Origin: Lachnospiraceae bacterium | Lineage (GTDB): Bacteria > Bacillota > Clostridia > Lachnospirales > Lachnospiraceae | Assembly (NCBI GenBank): GCA_900768755.1 | Contig: CAAGDV010000013.1 | Location: 5,326-69,325 of the forward strand | DNA length: 64,000 bases | Direction of reading: 5' to 3' | Shown here: positions 18,676-25,850 of the stretch, one piece after another | Layout: each line of letters opens with the position of its first letter | Position numbering within the stretch: the stretch's first letter is position 1 | Position numbers and translations under genes: made by a program | The notes under the pieces: generated by a model | Database searches by the model: none | What the model saw: only the letters and a program-made list of their open reading frames with translations | What the model was told of the DNA's origin: nothing

Positions 18676-18921
18676 CTACCATTTGGCAGTCTGTTCTTTA
18701 TGCGTAAATCCTTTGAATTCTGTCTTGAATCGCGAAATAAGTCCGCTGTATCTGGTTTTCTGTGCAGCGTTAAGTCTGCCCTCGGCACACAATTCTTCAA
18801 ATTGCCGCTCCAACTCCGAAAGGTCCTGCAAAGTCGCGTCCCTGTAATTATTCTCCGCATTGAGTCTCAGTCTTTGGATTATATTCTCCAATACCTTATG
18901 TGTCTTCTTCTGAAAAAACAA
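18676..18921 (-). CDS. Small conserved-looking protein of unknown function
   Basis: An 81-residue basic, helical protein that I do not recognise. It is rich in Arg, Lys, Glu and Gln (for example LSELERQFEELCAEGRLN), with no signal or membrane segment. The start is TTG at 18921, seven bases after GGAGGG; the nearby ATG at 18928 is out of frame. A good promoter and a hairpin leader lie upstream, and DUF1292 follows, so expression is likely. Confidence 0.6.
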   Translation of the reverse strand: MFFQKKTHKVLENIIQRLRLNAENNYRDATLQDLSELERQFEELCAEGRLNAAQKTRYSGLISRFKTEFKGFTHKEQTAKW

Positions 18922-18937
18922 CTTTCATCCCTCCATT

Positions 18938-19001
18938 GCGCACAAACCATCAAATGATTTGTGCCTGCGCTGATTATATCACACGCCTATCCATTTAGCA
19001 A
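18938..19001 (-). promoter_or_regulatory. Promoter and leader hairpin before the 81-residue gene
   Basis: On the minus strand TTGCTA (18996-19001), 17 bases and a perfect TATAAT (18973-18978) form a strong promoter. The transcript then runs into an 11-bp stem with one mismatch, GCACAAATCAT / ATGGTTTGTGC (18940-18964, 3-base loop), ending just before the ribosome site. The stem could modulate translation; no known riboswitch class is recognised. Confidence 0.65.
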
Positions 19002-19022
19002 ACTTTAAACCGGAAGGGGTTA

Positions 19023-19181
19023 TTATTTACCAACAATGAAGTCATTCTGATATAGCAATAATATTGTGTTAAGCACATCCCTATATCCTGCAATCTCACG
19101 CTCATTTCTTGTCTTTGGCATTGTCTTATCCAAAACAATCTTTTTCAAACGTTCATCTGAAGTACAGATACCCTCAATATC
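19023..19181 (-). pseudogene. Remnant of a Fic-family protein gene (N-terminal region)
   Basis: In the 338-base stretch between the small-protein promoter (19001) and the trxA terminator region, one frame after an in-frame TAA encodes about 52 residues. They include DIEGI, then ERLKKIV, KTMPK and EREIAGYRDVLNTI, and end at TAA. This matches the conserved N-terminal helical region of Fic proteins (NEIEGI ... RNRDEEEIAGYRDVLNTI). The catalytic HPFxxGNGR part and the true N-terminus are both missing, so it is a decayed fragment. Assignment is by recognition, without a search. Confidence 0.65.
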
Positions 19182-19213
19182 TTATTTGTTTTGACTTAAG
19201 AAATATGCTCCTC

Positions 19214-19266
19214 AACTTAGTCAAAATCAAGTTCTACTTAGTAATTTTTATCAAAATGACTAAGTT
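19214..19266. repeat. Inverted repeat AACTTAGTCA / TGACTAAGTT with a central related copy
   Basis: Perfect 10-bp arms lie at 19214-19223 and 19257-19266, with a related ACTTAGTAA at 19236-19244 between them. The region is very A+T rich and adjoins the Fic remnant. It could be an old operator or the edge of a lost mobile segment; I cannot tell which. Confidence 0.6.
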
Positions 19267-19285
19267 AATATTATTATGACGCAAT

Positions 19286-19314
19286 TAAAAAAGGACCGGC
19301 CCCAGGCTGATCCC
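19286..19314 (-). terminator. Intrinsic terminator after trxA
   Basis: On the minus strand GGATCAGCC-TGG-GGCCGGTCC (19293-19313) makes a 9-bp stem with one A-C mismatch, followed by six T (19287-19292). It lies about 45 bases past the trxA stop. Confidence 0.8.
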
Positions 19315-19359
19315 TATTTTCAATCACATCGCTGATTCTATTGTTGTCATACCGCCTGC

Positions 19360-19674
19360 TTACTGTCTCCACATCTGTTCGAGTTCCGACTTGTCCGCAT
19401 ATCCGATATGCTGTTTTACAGGCTGTCCGTCCTTAAAAAGTATCAGAGTCGGAATGCTCATAATATTGTATGTGCGCGCAAGTTCCATAGACTCATCCAC
19501 ATCAACCTTTCCAACCTTGAGAACGCCCTCGTTCTCAAGCGCAATCTCGTGAACGATAGGGGCAAGCATTTTGCACGGTCCGCACCATGTCGCCCAGAAA
19601 TCAACCAAAACAGGCCCCTTGCAATCGAGAACCTCTGTTTTAAAATTACTGTTGTTCAAAATAATTTCTGCCAT
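19360..19674 (-). CDS. trxA: Thioredoxin
   Basis: A 104-residue cytoplasmic thiol-disulfide reductant with the active site FWATWCGPCKM and the cis-Pro region SIPTLILF. The open frame extends upstream to 19749, but ATG 19674 has AGGAGAAG at good distance and gives the standard length. It lies 134 bases after neuC and has its own terminator, so it may be separately transcribed. Confidence 0.96.
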   Translation of the reverse strand: MAEIILNNSNFKTEVLDCKGPVLVDFWATWCGPCKMLAPIVHEIALENEGVLKVGKVDVDESMELARTYNIMSIPTLILFKDGQPVKQHIGYADKSELEQMWRQ

Positions 19675-19808
19675 ATTTGTCTTCTCCTGTATCTTTTTTG
19701 TGCCGCTAATTGGCATGATATTTGTTAAAAGTATTTGCCGATTCGGCATATTTCATACGCCAATCGTTCAAATCTGGATTTATTAGTTTTTTTACTTTAT
19801 TGAAAGAA

Positions 19809-20954
19809 TTACAAATCATAAAACTCTTTCGGTTCAATCACATCTTTATCGATACGTTTAAGCAATTCTTTGGTCGTTTCATAATATAATTGCGCGGAAT
19901 TGTATCTATAATAGGGATTATTGGGTTCAACAATACAGTACACTTTCAATACATTCTGTATGGATTTCACAATTTCAGAAGCATTGCACCTAACATCTAT
20001 TACACTGTTTCCTCTCACACGCCCTTTTTGCCGGTCTCCTATATTGATTGTATAAATTCCCAAACTTGGTGCTTCAAGGATTCCTGAAGATGAATTTCCA
20101 ATCAAACAGATAGCATTTTTGAGAAGATAATGATATGCATCCGGGTGAAGATTTTCAAAATAAACCGCATTCTCATGCGATTCTACATAATTCTGCACAG
20201 CACCTCTAATAACATCCGAATGAGTATCCGCATTTGTTCCTAAAAAAACAAACTGATAATCTGCAAATTTTGAAACGGCGTACAGCAATGTATTTATCTG
20301 CTCCAAAGTATTAACATCTGTAATGGTTTCCGGATGGAATAACACGACAAAATACTTTTTCGGCGGTAATTTCTTAACATCCGAAATAACATTACTTTCC
20401 TCAATATACAAACAATTTTCTGCGCCAAGTGCACCAAGGTTAAAAACTCTGTCCGGTTGCTCGCCAAGCTGGATAACTCGTTTCCTGTACTCCTCGGTTG
20501 CTGTAAAATGATACAATCCCATTTTAGTAATTGAATGACGGATAAACTCGTCATAATTGCCGTAAGTTGCTTCACCTCCATGAATATGCAAAATTGGAAT
20601 TCTCTGCATCGCAGCAGCAGTTGCCACCGATAACATCTCATAACGGTCTCCAAGTATAATCAGCAAATCATATCTGTTATCCTCAAAATGCATCGCAAAT
20701 CCATCCATCGTCTGCGCCATGGTGTGTAACACCATTTTATTTGAGGACGAATCAAGATCAACTGCAATTTCAGCCGCAATATCAAATCCATCACGGTAAA
20801 TCAGTTCTGACTGATGACCATATGTGTCACTGAGCAAAGCTCCTGTCACCAATATTTTCAAATCAATATTCTCATCTTCATTCAATAGTTCGAGATATCT
20901 TCGCATTATGCCATAGTCAGCTCTTGAACCTGTTACAAAAGCAATTTTTTTCAC
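19809..20954 (-). CDS. neuC: UDP-N-acetylglucosamine 2-epimerase (hydrolysing), NeuC/LegG type
   Basis: The family hydrolyses a UDP-HexNAc with 2-epimerisation, giving ManNAc (NeuC) or the 2,4-diacetamido-6-deoxymannose precursor of legionaminic acid (LegG). The 381 residues have the GT-B-like fold, with GSRADYGIMRRYL at the N-terminus, HGGEATYGNYDEFIRHSITK in the middle and GNSSSGILEAPSLG in the C-terminal nucleotide site. The ATG lies inside neuA with a 38-base overlap. It is the last gene of the nonulosonic acid cassette. No dedicated 4,6-dehydratase or aminotransferase is present, so the simple sialic acid route is slightly favoured. Confidence 0.9.
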   Translation of the reverse strand: MKKIAFVTGSRADYGIMRRYLELLNEDENIDLKILVTGALLSDTYGHQSELIYRDGFDIAAEIAVDLDSSSNKMVLHTMAQTMDGFAMHFEDNRYDLLIILGDRYEMLSVATAAAMQRIPILHIHGGEATYGNYDEFIRHSITKMGLYHFTATEEYRKRVIQLGEQPDRVFNLGALGAENCLYIEESNVISDVKKLPPKKYFVVLFHPETITDVNTLEQINTLLYAVSKFADYQFVFLGTNADTHSDVIRGAVQNYVESHENAVYFENLHPDAYHYLLKNAICLIGNSSSGILEAPSLGIYTINIGDRQKGRVRGNSVIDVRCNASEIVKSIQNVLKVYCIVEPNNPYYRYNSAQLYYETTKELLKRIDKDVIEPKEFYDL

Positions 20955-21642
20955 TCTGCTTCTCCTGAAATTTTTTTCTCATACATAAACACGCAAACTC
21001 ATAATCAAGCTCATCATCAATGTCCACTGAATGGAACTTGTCCATGATATATGCAAGGCTCTTTTCTCCGAAAAAATGTTTGTGCCTAATGTACGCATCC
21101 GGCTTGCCAATAAATATTGCTCCGTTTGGACTGTATTCTTTAAAGCTTTGTCTGCGATAATTTGAAAAATCTGTATCAAAATTTTTCAGACTCTCATCAT
21201 CTTCTATAGGTCTCACCAAAGCCGCTCCGTGCTCAGCTTCTTTCACAGATACCAAAAAATCGTATTCTGAAAAATTGTCTTCAAACTTCTCGACAGCCTG
21301 CATAATGTGTTCAGCATCTCTCATTGGGGATGTCGGTTGCAGTAGAACAAAATAATCTATATCCGCATCAACTTTTCCCAACAAGTCTTTTAAAACCATG
21401 TATGTAGTTGCTCTATCATCAGATAAATCTTCACCTCGATACATAACCTCCGCTCCATAATTCTTTGCAATCTCTCCATATTTTTCTGAATCTGTTGTTA
21501 CAATAACTCTATCAAATTGATTGCATACAACGGCCGCTTCTATCGAATATGCCATCAAAGGTTTTCCGCAAATATCAATTATATTTTTGTCTTTTAGACC
21601 CTTTGAGCCGGACCTTGCAGGAATAACCGCTATTTTCTTCAT
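20917..21642 (-). CDS. neuA: CMP-nonulosonate (sialic acid) cytidylyltransferase
   Basis: It activates sialic or related acids with CTP. The N-terminal signature IPARSGSKGLKDKN, DSEKYGEIA and QPTSPMRDAEHI are intact in this 241-residue, single-domain protein. The ATG overlaps the preceding gene's stop as ATGA (translational coupling). The next gene, neuC, starts within it. The upstream gene carries a second but degenerate cytidylyltransferase-like domain. Confidence 0.94.
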   Translation of the reverse strand: MKKIAVIPARSGSKGLKDKNIIDICGKPLMAYSIEAAVVCNQFDRVIVTTDSEKYGEIAKNYGAEVMYRGEDLSDDRATTYMVLKDLLGKVDADIDYFVLLQPTSPMRDAEHIMQAVEKFEDNFSEYDFLVSVKEAEHGAALVRPIEDDESLKNFDTDFSNYRRQSFKEYSPNGAIFIGKPDAYIRHKHFFGEKSLAYIMDKFHSVDIDDELDYEFACLCMRKKFQEKQSEKNCFCNRFKS

Positions 21643-22754
21643 TTTGAAACCCCATCTTCAATTATTTGCCAGAGAACACAATACCCTTCATCATTAAGGT
21701 GTAATCCGTCTATGGTATATTCTGCTTTAAGATTATCAAATTCGTCATTCATTTTATCTGTTTTTATCCATTTAACATCTGTAAGATGTTTCTCCAAATA
21801 ACTGTTTAATTCATTTATACATCGATTACTCCGATCCAATCTGCCGTTAACATGAATACACTGAACAAAATATATCACTGCTTCGGGTCTTCTTGCATAT
21901 ATGTAAGAAATACTCTTTGAAATACTTGCAGTTATCTCTTCAAAAGAGTAATCATAAACAATATCATTTGTTCCATGCATTAAGATATAAGTATCTTCGT
22001 TACAAAAAAGCGTTTCCGGTTCCAATATATATTTGTTATACTCAAAGCTTGATATGCCTCGTATACCGCAGTTTCTAACCTGTCTGCCAGAAATTTCATC
22101 AATCTCCCAATTATCAATCTGAGAGTGCCCAACCATACATATTCCATTAGACTCTGCAACTGCGGAGAGAATATCTTTTTTTTCCTCAATTCTTCCCAAA
22201 ATTGCTTGAGTAAGAATAGGTACATTTAGCTCCTTCTTCTTAATAACCAATGCCAACTCAAAATCATTTACATTGTTAATAACAATTGCCTCTGTCGGAT
22301 TTAAAATATATATGTTTTGGGTAAGATTATTTCCATCGGTAATAACAAACGCATTTATTTCAATTTCATTTTTACCGCACAAAAAAGACGCGTTGTCAAT
22401 ATACGCTTTAGGTACTACTGTATTAACTTCTTTAGCTGAACATAAATATCCACCGCAATATTTTCCGACTGCACTTTCAACAGTCACGGCCTTAAGAAAC
22501 GCGGCCCTTCCTGAAACCACACAAATAGGGAACTGTTCCGGCAAATATTCTCGCACATCCACACGATTATCGAAATATTCAGCGCACAATGATTCAATAT
22601 AAATAGAATCGGTCAGTATGACAAGCCTGCCCATTCCTTTTGTTTTTAGCATTTCTTCAACAACATATGTAAACAATGGCTTTCCCCATAAATTTAATGT
22701 TAAAAAGTCATTCTCCAAATTATTATCTACACGACAGTCAACACACAATTGCAT
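21639..22754 (-). CDS. Degenerate cytidylyltransferase-like domain fused to SGNH hydrolase
   Basis: A 371-residue protein in the neu operon. Residues about 1-180 follow the outline of a NeuA-type nucleotidyltransferase (LWGKPLFTYVVEEMLK, ILTDS), but the CTP-binding IPARxGSKG loop is replaced by CVDCRVDNN, so transfer activity is unlikely. Residues about 200-371 form an SGNH/GDSL esterase with the catalytic set Ser211 (GHSQID), Asn263 (HGTND), and Asp349 and His352 (DGLHLN). In group B Streptococcus NeuA the C-terminal SGNH domain removes O-acetyl groups from CMP-sialic acid; a similar editing role is inferred. It is coupled to neuA by ATGA and lies 25 bases after neuB. Confidence 0.75.
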   Translation of the reverse strand: MQLCVDCRVDNNLENDFLTLNLWGKPLFTYVVEEMLKTKGMGRLVILTDSIYIESLCAEYFDNRVDVREYLPEQFPICVVSGRAAFLKAVTVESAVGKYCGGYLCSAKEVNTVVPKAYIDNASFLCGKNEIEINAFVITDGNNLTQNIYILNPTEAIVINNVNDFELALVIKKKELNVPILTQAILGRIEEKKDILSAVAESNGICMVGHSQIDNWEIDEISGRQVRNCGIRGISSFEYNKYILEPETLFCNEDTYILMHGTNDIVYDYSFEEITASISKSISYIYARRPEAVIYFVQCIHVNGRLDRSNRCINELNSYLEKHLTDVKWIKTDKMNDEFDNLKAEYTIDGLHLNDEGYCVLWQIIEDGVSK

Positions 22755-22779
22755 TTATTTGTCTCCCCATACAAGCATA

Positions 22780-23820
22780 TCAGCACTCCTGACAATCAAA
22801 TCCCGACAGGCTGATTAATTCATCAGCATTGAAATTTTTTTCAGCAGTTTGACCCAAAACATCATACCACATCATTGGACTGATTCCATTTCCGGGTCTT
22901 TTACAGGTGATGTTATTCTCAGTAAAAATCTCACCGGCTTTTATATCGGTTAGCGCAACAATTGATTTCCTGGCAACGATTTTATTTTTTCTTTCCGATT
23001 CCGTAACAATTTTTTTGTTGCTTCCTGACATAACCTCTATTCTGCGTACATTTTCTACCAGTGCTTTCAATTCTTCAGGGGTTGCAGATGCTTTATGATC
23101 TGGCCCCGCAAAATTTTTGTCCAAGGTAAAATGTTTCTCAATTAAAGTAACACCAAGAACCGCTGCACCAACTGCAGCAACATATCCAACAGAATGATCC
23201 GAGAATCCGACAGAAACATTCGGAAAATTCTCTTTCAAATCATTTATTGCAAGAAGATTTACATCTTCATCCGGCGTAGGGTATTCGGTATTGCAGTGCA
23301 ATAAAACAATATCTCCCTCCGCCGTTCCCGATTTGGTCAAAACATCAATACACGTTCTTAACTCTTCAATCGTTGCCATTCCCGATGAAAGAATTATCTT
23401 TTTGTTATCCCTTTTAATAGCTCCGATTCGCTGAAGATACGGAAGATTAGTAATTTCTCCCGATGGAATTTTCCACAAATTCTGTCCGATTGAATCAAGA
23501 AACTCAATAGATACCATATCAAAAGGAGTCGAAAAAACAACAAGTCCCAAACTCTCCGCATATGTCTTCAATTCAATCAAATCATCATGTGACAATTCTA
23601 ATTTTTCAGTCATCTCAAGCTGCGAATCTGAGGTCCCAGTTGTCTCTTTCTGATATTCAGCCTTAGGCGCATAGCGGGAAATCAAATCTCTTGCTTTAAA
23701 CGTCTGAAACTTAACAGCATCTACGCCGCATTCTTTCGCCTTAGTGACCATCTCATATGCAAGTTCCTTGCTCCCGTTGTGGTTACAGCCTATTTCCGCT
23801 ACTATAAATGTATGCGCCAT
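22780..23820 (-). CDS. neuB: Nonulosonic acid (N-acetylneuraminate-type) synthase
   Basis: It condenses phosphoenolpyruvate with ManNAc or a related sugar. The 346 residues have the NeuB TIM barrel (AEIGCNHNG, VDAVKFQTFKARDLISR, FSTPFD, SSGMAT, HCNTEYP, GFSDHS, EKHFTLD) and a C-terminal SAF antifreeze-like domain (about 285-345, with KRPGNGISP). GAGGAGAG precedes the ATG. Sialic versus legionaminic specificity cannot be set from sequence alone. Confidence 0.95.
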   Translation of the reverse strand: MAHTFIVAEIGCNHNGSKELAYEMVTKAKECGVDAVKFQTFKARDLISRYAPKAEYQKETTGTSDSQLEMTEKLELSHDDLIELKTYAESLGLVVFSTPFDMVSIEFLDSIGQNLWKIPSGEITNLPYLQRIGAIKRDNKKIILSSGMATIEELRTCIDVLTKSGTAEGDIVLLHCNTEYPTPDEDVNLLAINDLKENFPNVSVGFSDHSVGYVAAVGAAVLGVTLIEKHFTLDKNFAGPDHKASATPEELKALVENVRRIEVMSGSNKKIVTESERKNKIVARKSIVALTDIKAGEIFTENNITCKRPGNGISPMMWYDVLGQTAEKNFNADELISLSGFDCQEC

Positions 23821-23846
23821 TTCTCAACTCTCCTCTAAAAATCAAT

Positions 23847-24479
23847 TTATCCTAACATTGCTCCGTTTTTGATTATTTTTGCAGGTACACCCGCAACCGT
23901 AACGCCGTCACCGACATTATTTATCACAACTGCACCGGCTCCCACTGTAGACCACGATCCTATAGTTATCTGTCCTATTGTAACAGAACAGCTCCCAACA
24001 AAACTACCTTCACCAACCACAACATCGCCATTAATAACCGAACTTGTAGACAAATTAACATGAGATGCGACCGTGCATCCGTGTTCAACCAACGCTCTGG
24101 TATTAATTATACAATCATCACCAATAATTGATTTACTGTTCACAACTGCAAATTTTCCAATAAAACAACCGGTGCCAAGTGTAGCCTGTGATGATACAAT
24201 TGCGGAACGGTCAACCACATTTATCAATCGTAGTTTTCTTTCTTTCAACCTATCATACCATATTTTACGTCTCTCGTTATTGCCGATTGCAATAAAATAG
24301 ACATACTTTCTGTTATCTACCAGTTCATCCAAACTATGCGCTAAAATAGGGTAGCCCAAATGGGCTGTACTAGTAGAAAATTCATCTATAAATCCTTCAA
24401 TCTCATAATTGTAAATATCAACTGAATCAATCACTGACTTAGCGTATCCGCCTGCACCTATCAGTATCATTTTCTCCAT
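23847..24479 (-). CDS. neuD: NeuD/PglD-type sugar acetyltransferase
   Basis: A 210-residue acyltransferase. The N-terminal part is a small Rossmann-like PglD domain (ILIGAGGYAKSVIDS). From about residue 90 there are left-handed beta-helix hexapeptide repeats (ATLGTGCFIG, SIIGDDCIIN, VVVGEGSFVG, ITIGSWSTVGAGAVVINNV). NeuD proteins O-acetylate sialic acid, and the SGNH gene in the same operon could reverse that. It is the first gene of the cassette, with CAGGAG before the ATG. The 191 bases upstream are A+T rich and hold no clear promoter that I would defend. Confidence 0.88.
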   Translation of the reverse strand: MEKMILIGAGGYAKSVIDSVDIYNYEIEGFIDEFSTSTAHLGYPILAHSLDELVDNRKYVYFIAIGNNERRKIWYDRLKERKLRLINVVDRSAIVSSQATLGTGCFIGKFAVVNSKSIIGDDCIINTRALVEHGCTVASHVNLSTSSVINGDVVVGEGSFVGSCSVTIGQITIGSWSTVGAGAVVINNVGDGVTVAGVPAKIIKNGAMLG

Positions 24480-24670
24480 ATGCAGTATCTCCTGAAATAA
24501 AAAGTATCACTTATTCTCTTGATGTTTTTTTCGGTATTTTTTATCATTTAATTAACCAACAGGTACAAATTAGACGTCCAAAATCAGCTTCATTGTAACA
24601 GTCTTATTGTTAATTTACTACTGCTTTATGTATGTTGTAATCAAAATCATGCTATTCTAAAATCATACGC

Positions 24671-25024
24671 CTACTCCGCCTTCCAGAATCCGCCCTTATG
24701 GAAGTTCTCGTTTCCGAGCGGCGTGGCTGTCAGCCTGAAAATCACACATCCGTCCGGGCACACAATGTCCTTAACATATCTGCCACTGCCGCCCAGGTTC
24801 TCAAGATCGCCTCCGCTTCGAACTGCCTCCATCAAAGGATAAAGCATCATCATGGTTTTGGAGCATATTCCCTGTCCGTCTGCATTAACGGGGCAGCCGT
24901 AAGTGCAGGTATACTTATCGCCCACCTCTTCGCCGTTTCTGCAATAGTTCTCCGTATGGTCACCCCGCAAAAATCCGGTTACCTCCACCTGAAATTCATA
25001 CTCTTCGTTGTACCATTTTTTCGT
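24671..25024 (-). CDS. TIGR04076 family small Cys-rich protein, probable ACG (non-AUG) start
   Basis: I recognise the TIGR04076 family (function unknown) from GEEVGDKYTCTYGCPVNADG, KTMMMLYPLMEAVRSGGD, IVCPDGCVIFRL and GNENFHKG. The only normal start codon in frame is GTG at 24988, with no ribosome site. The frame continues upstream through KKWYNEEYEFQ, which I recall as the usual family N-terminus, to an in-frame TAA. The codon where ATG is expected is ACG (25022-25024), with GAGGGGGGG at normal spacing; ATT codons at 25025-25030 are alternatives. With ACG the protein has 117 residues. It may use a weak start or be a decaying gene. Confidence 0.7.
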   Translation of the reverse strand, partial: TKKWYNEEYEFQVEVTGFLRGDHTENYCRNGEEVGDKYTCTYGCPVNADGQGICSKTMMMLYPLMEAVRSGGDLENLGGSGRYVKDIVCPDGCVIFRLTATPLGNENFHKGGFWKAE

Positions 25025-25105
25025 AATAATCCCCCCCTCTTACAGTGTCTTTTTATTTAGTGTAATCCAAAATAATGAATCTGTAAAGAGAAAACAGATA
25101 CCTGT

Positions 25106-25164
25106 AAAAAACAGCCAAAACGCCGTGCTGCCATATCGGACAGGCACAGCATTATGGCTGTTTT
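25106..25164 (-). terminator. Probable intrinsic terminator after the fur-like gene
   Basis: Perfect arms AAAACAGCCA (25108-25117) and TGGCTGTTTT (25155-25164) enclose a second, imperfect inner pairing. On the minus strand the distal arm ends in a run of T. It begins right at the end of the fur-like gene. Confidence 0.7.
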
Positions 25165-25168
25165 GTCT

Positions 25169-25582
25169 CTACATTCTTCTGTTCTCACAATCCCCGGCCG
25201 CAACGCTTACGGCATTTTGCCCGTTCACATAACCGCAGCATCTTAAGCCTTCTGACACAACCTCATACCACTCGCCGGCGGAAAGATTCAGGATTGTTTT
25301 GTCATCCAGTTCCACCACGTATATATTCTCCCGCCCGCAGTCCGCGCCGCGCAGAATACGGTACATATTTTTCCTGCTGATTGCTCCAATCTCCTCCAAA
25401 AGATTGACCATGCGGTACACGGTTGCGACCCCGATTGACGGGTCCTTTTGTACGGCTTTGTAGTATATCTCCTTACAGCTTGAGCACTCTTCCTGCAAAA
25501 TGATGTTCAAAAGAATTTGCCGCTGTTTTGTTACCCTGCATCCGTTTTCACGTAAGCGCAGTAATACTGTTTCCTTATCCAT
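25169..25582 (-). CDS. Fur-family regulator with altered metal-site region
   Basis: A 137-residue protein with a clear Fur-type winged helix (GCRVTKQRQILLNIIL, CKEIYYKAVQKDPSIGVATVYRMVNLLEEIGAI). In the C-terminal half the usual His-rich block (HHHxxHLICxxCG) is missing: the aligned region is NIYVVELDDKTILN and no cluster of His is present, though several Cys remain (DCGRE, RCCGY). It may sense something other than Fe or Zn, or use a different site. It is the last gene after feoA, feoB and the Cys-rich partner (54-base gap), so a role in iron homeostasis is inferred. Confidence 0.82.
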   Translation of the reverse strand: MDKETVLLRLRENGCRVTKQRQILLNIILQEECSSCKEIYYKAVQKDPSIGVATVYRMVNLLEEIGAISRKNMYRILRGADCGRENIYVVELDDKTILNLSAGEWYEVVSEGLRCCGYVNGQNAVSVAAGDCENRRM

Positions 25583-25636
25583 GCTGCTCCTCTCATGCCA
25601 AGTTAAGCCTGCGCGGGCAAAATACGGGGGATAGCT

Positions 25637-25816
25637 TTAACGGCTTTCAGGCCGACATTTACAGTCTGTTTTGGTACTTTTGCAGCCTTTGCATGAACTG
25701 CATCCTCCGGCAGGACAGCCTATGCATCTTGTTCCTTTCTTTTTTGCCCGGTATATGTAAAATATCGCCGCGCCAACTATCAGTAATAAAACACCAACAA
25801 TTATCCAATTTTCCAT
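25637..25816 (-). CDS. FeoB-associated Cys-rich membrane protein
   Basis: A 59-residue protein with one N-terminal transmembrane helix (WIIVGVLLLIVGAAIFYIY), a Lys patch and a Cys-rich tail (CIGCPAGGCSSCKGC ... CKC). This is the FeoB-associated Cys-rich family, found next to feoB and thought to assist Fe2+ uptake. The ATG at 25816 with AAAGGAAC is preferred over an upstream start at 25861 that would overlap feoB. Confidence 0.88.
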   Translation of the reverse strand: MENWIIVGVLLLIVGAAIFYIYRAKKKGTRCIGCPAGGCSSCKGCKSTKTDCKCRPESR

Positions 25817-25850
25817 AGCTGTTCCTTTCCTGCCTAACCCGAAGAATATT

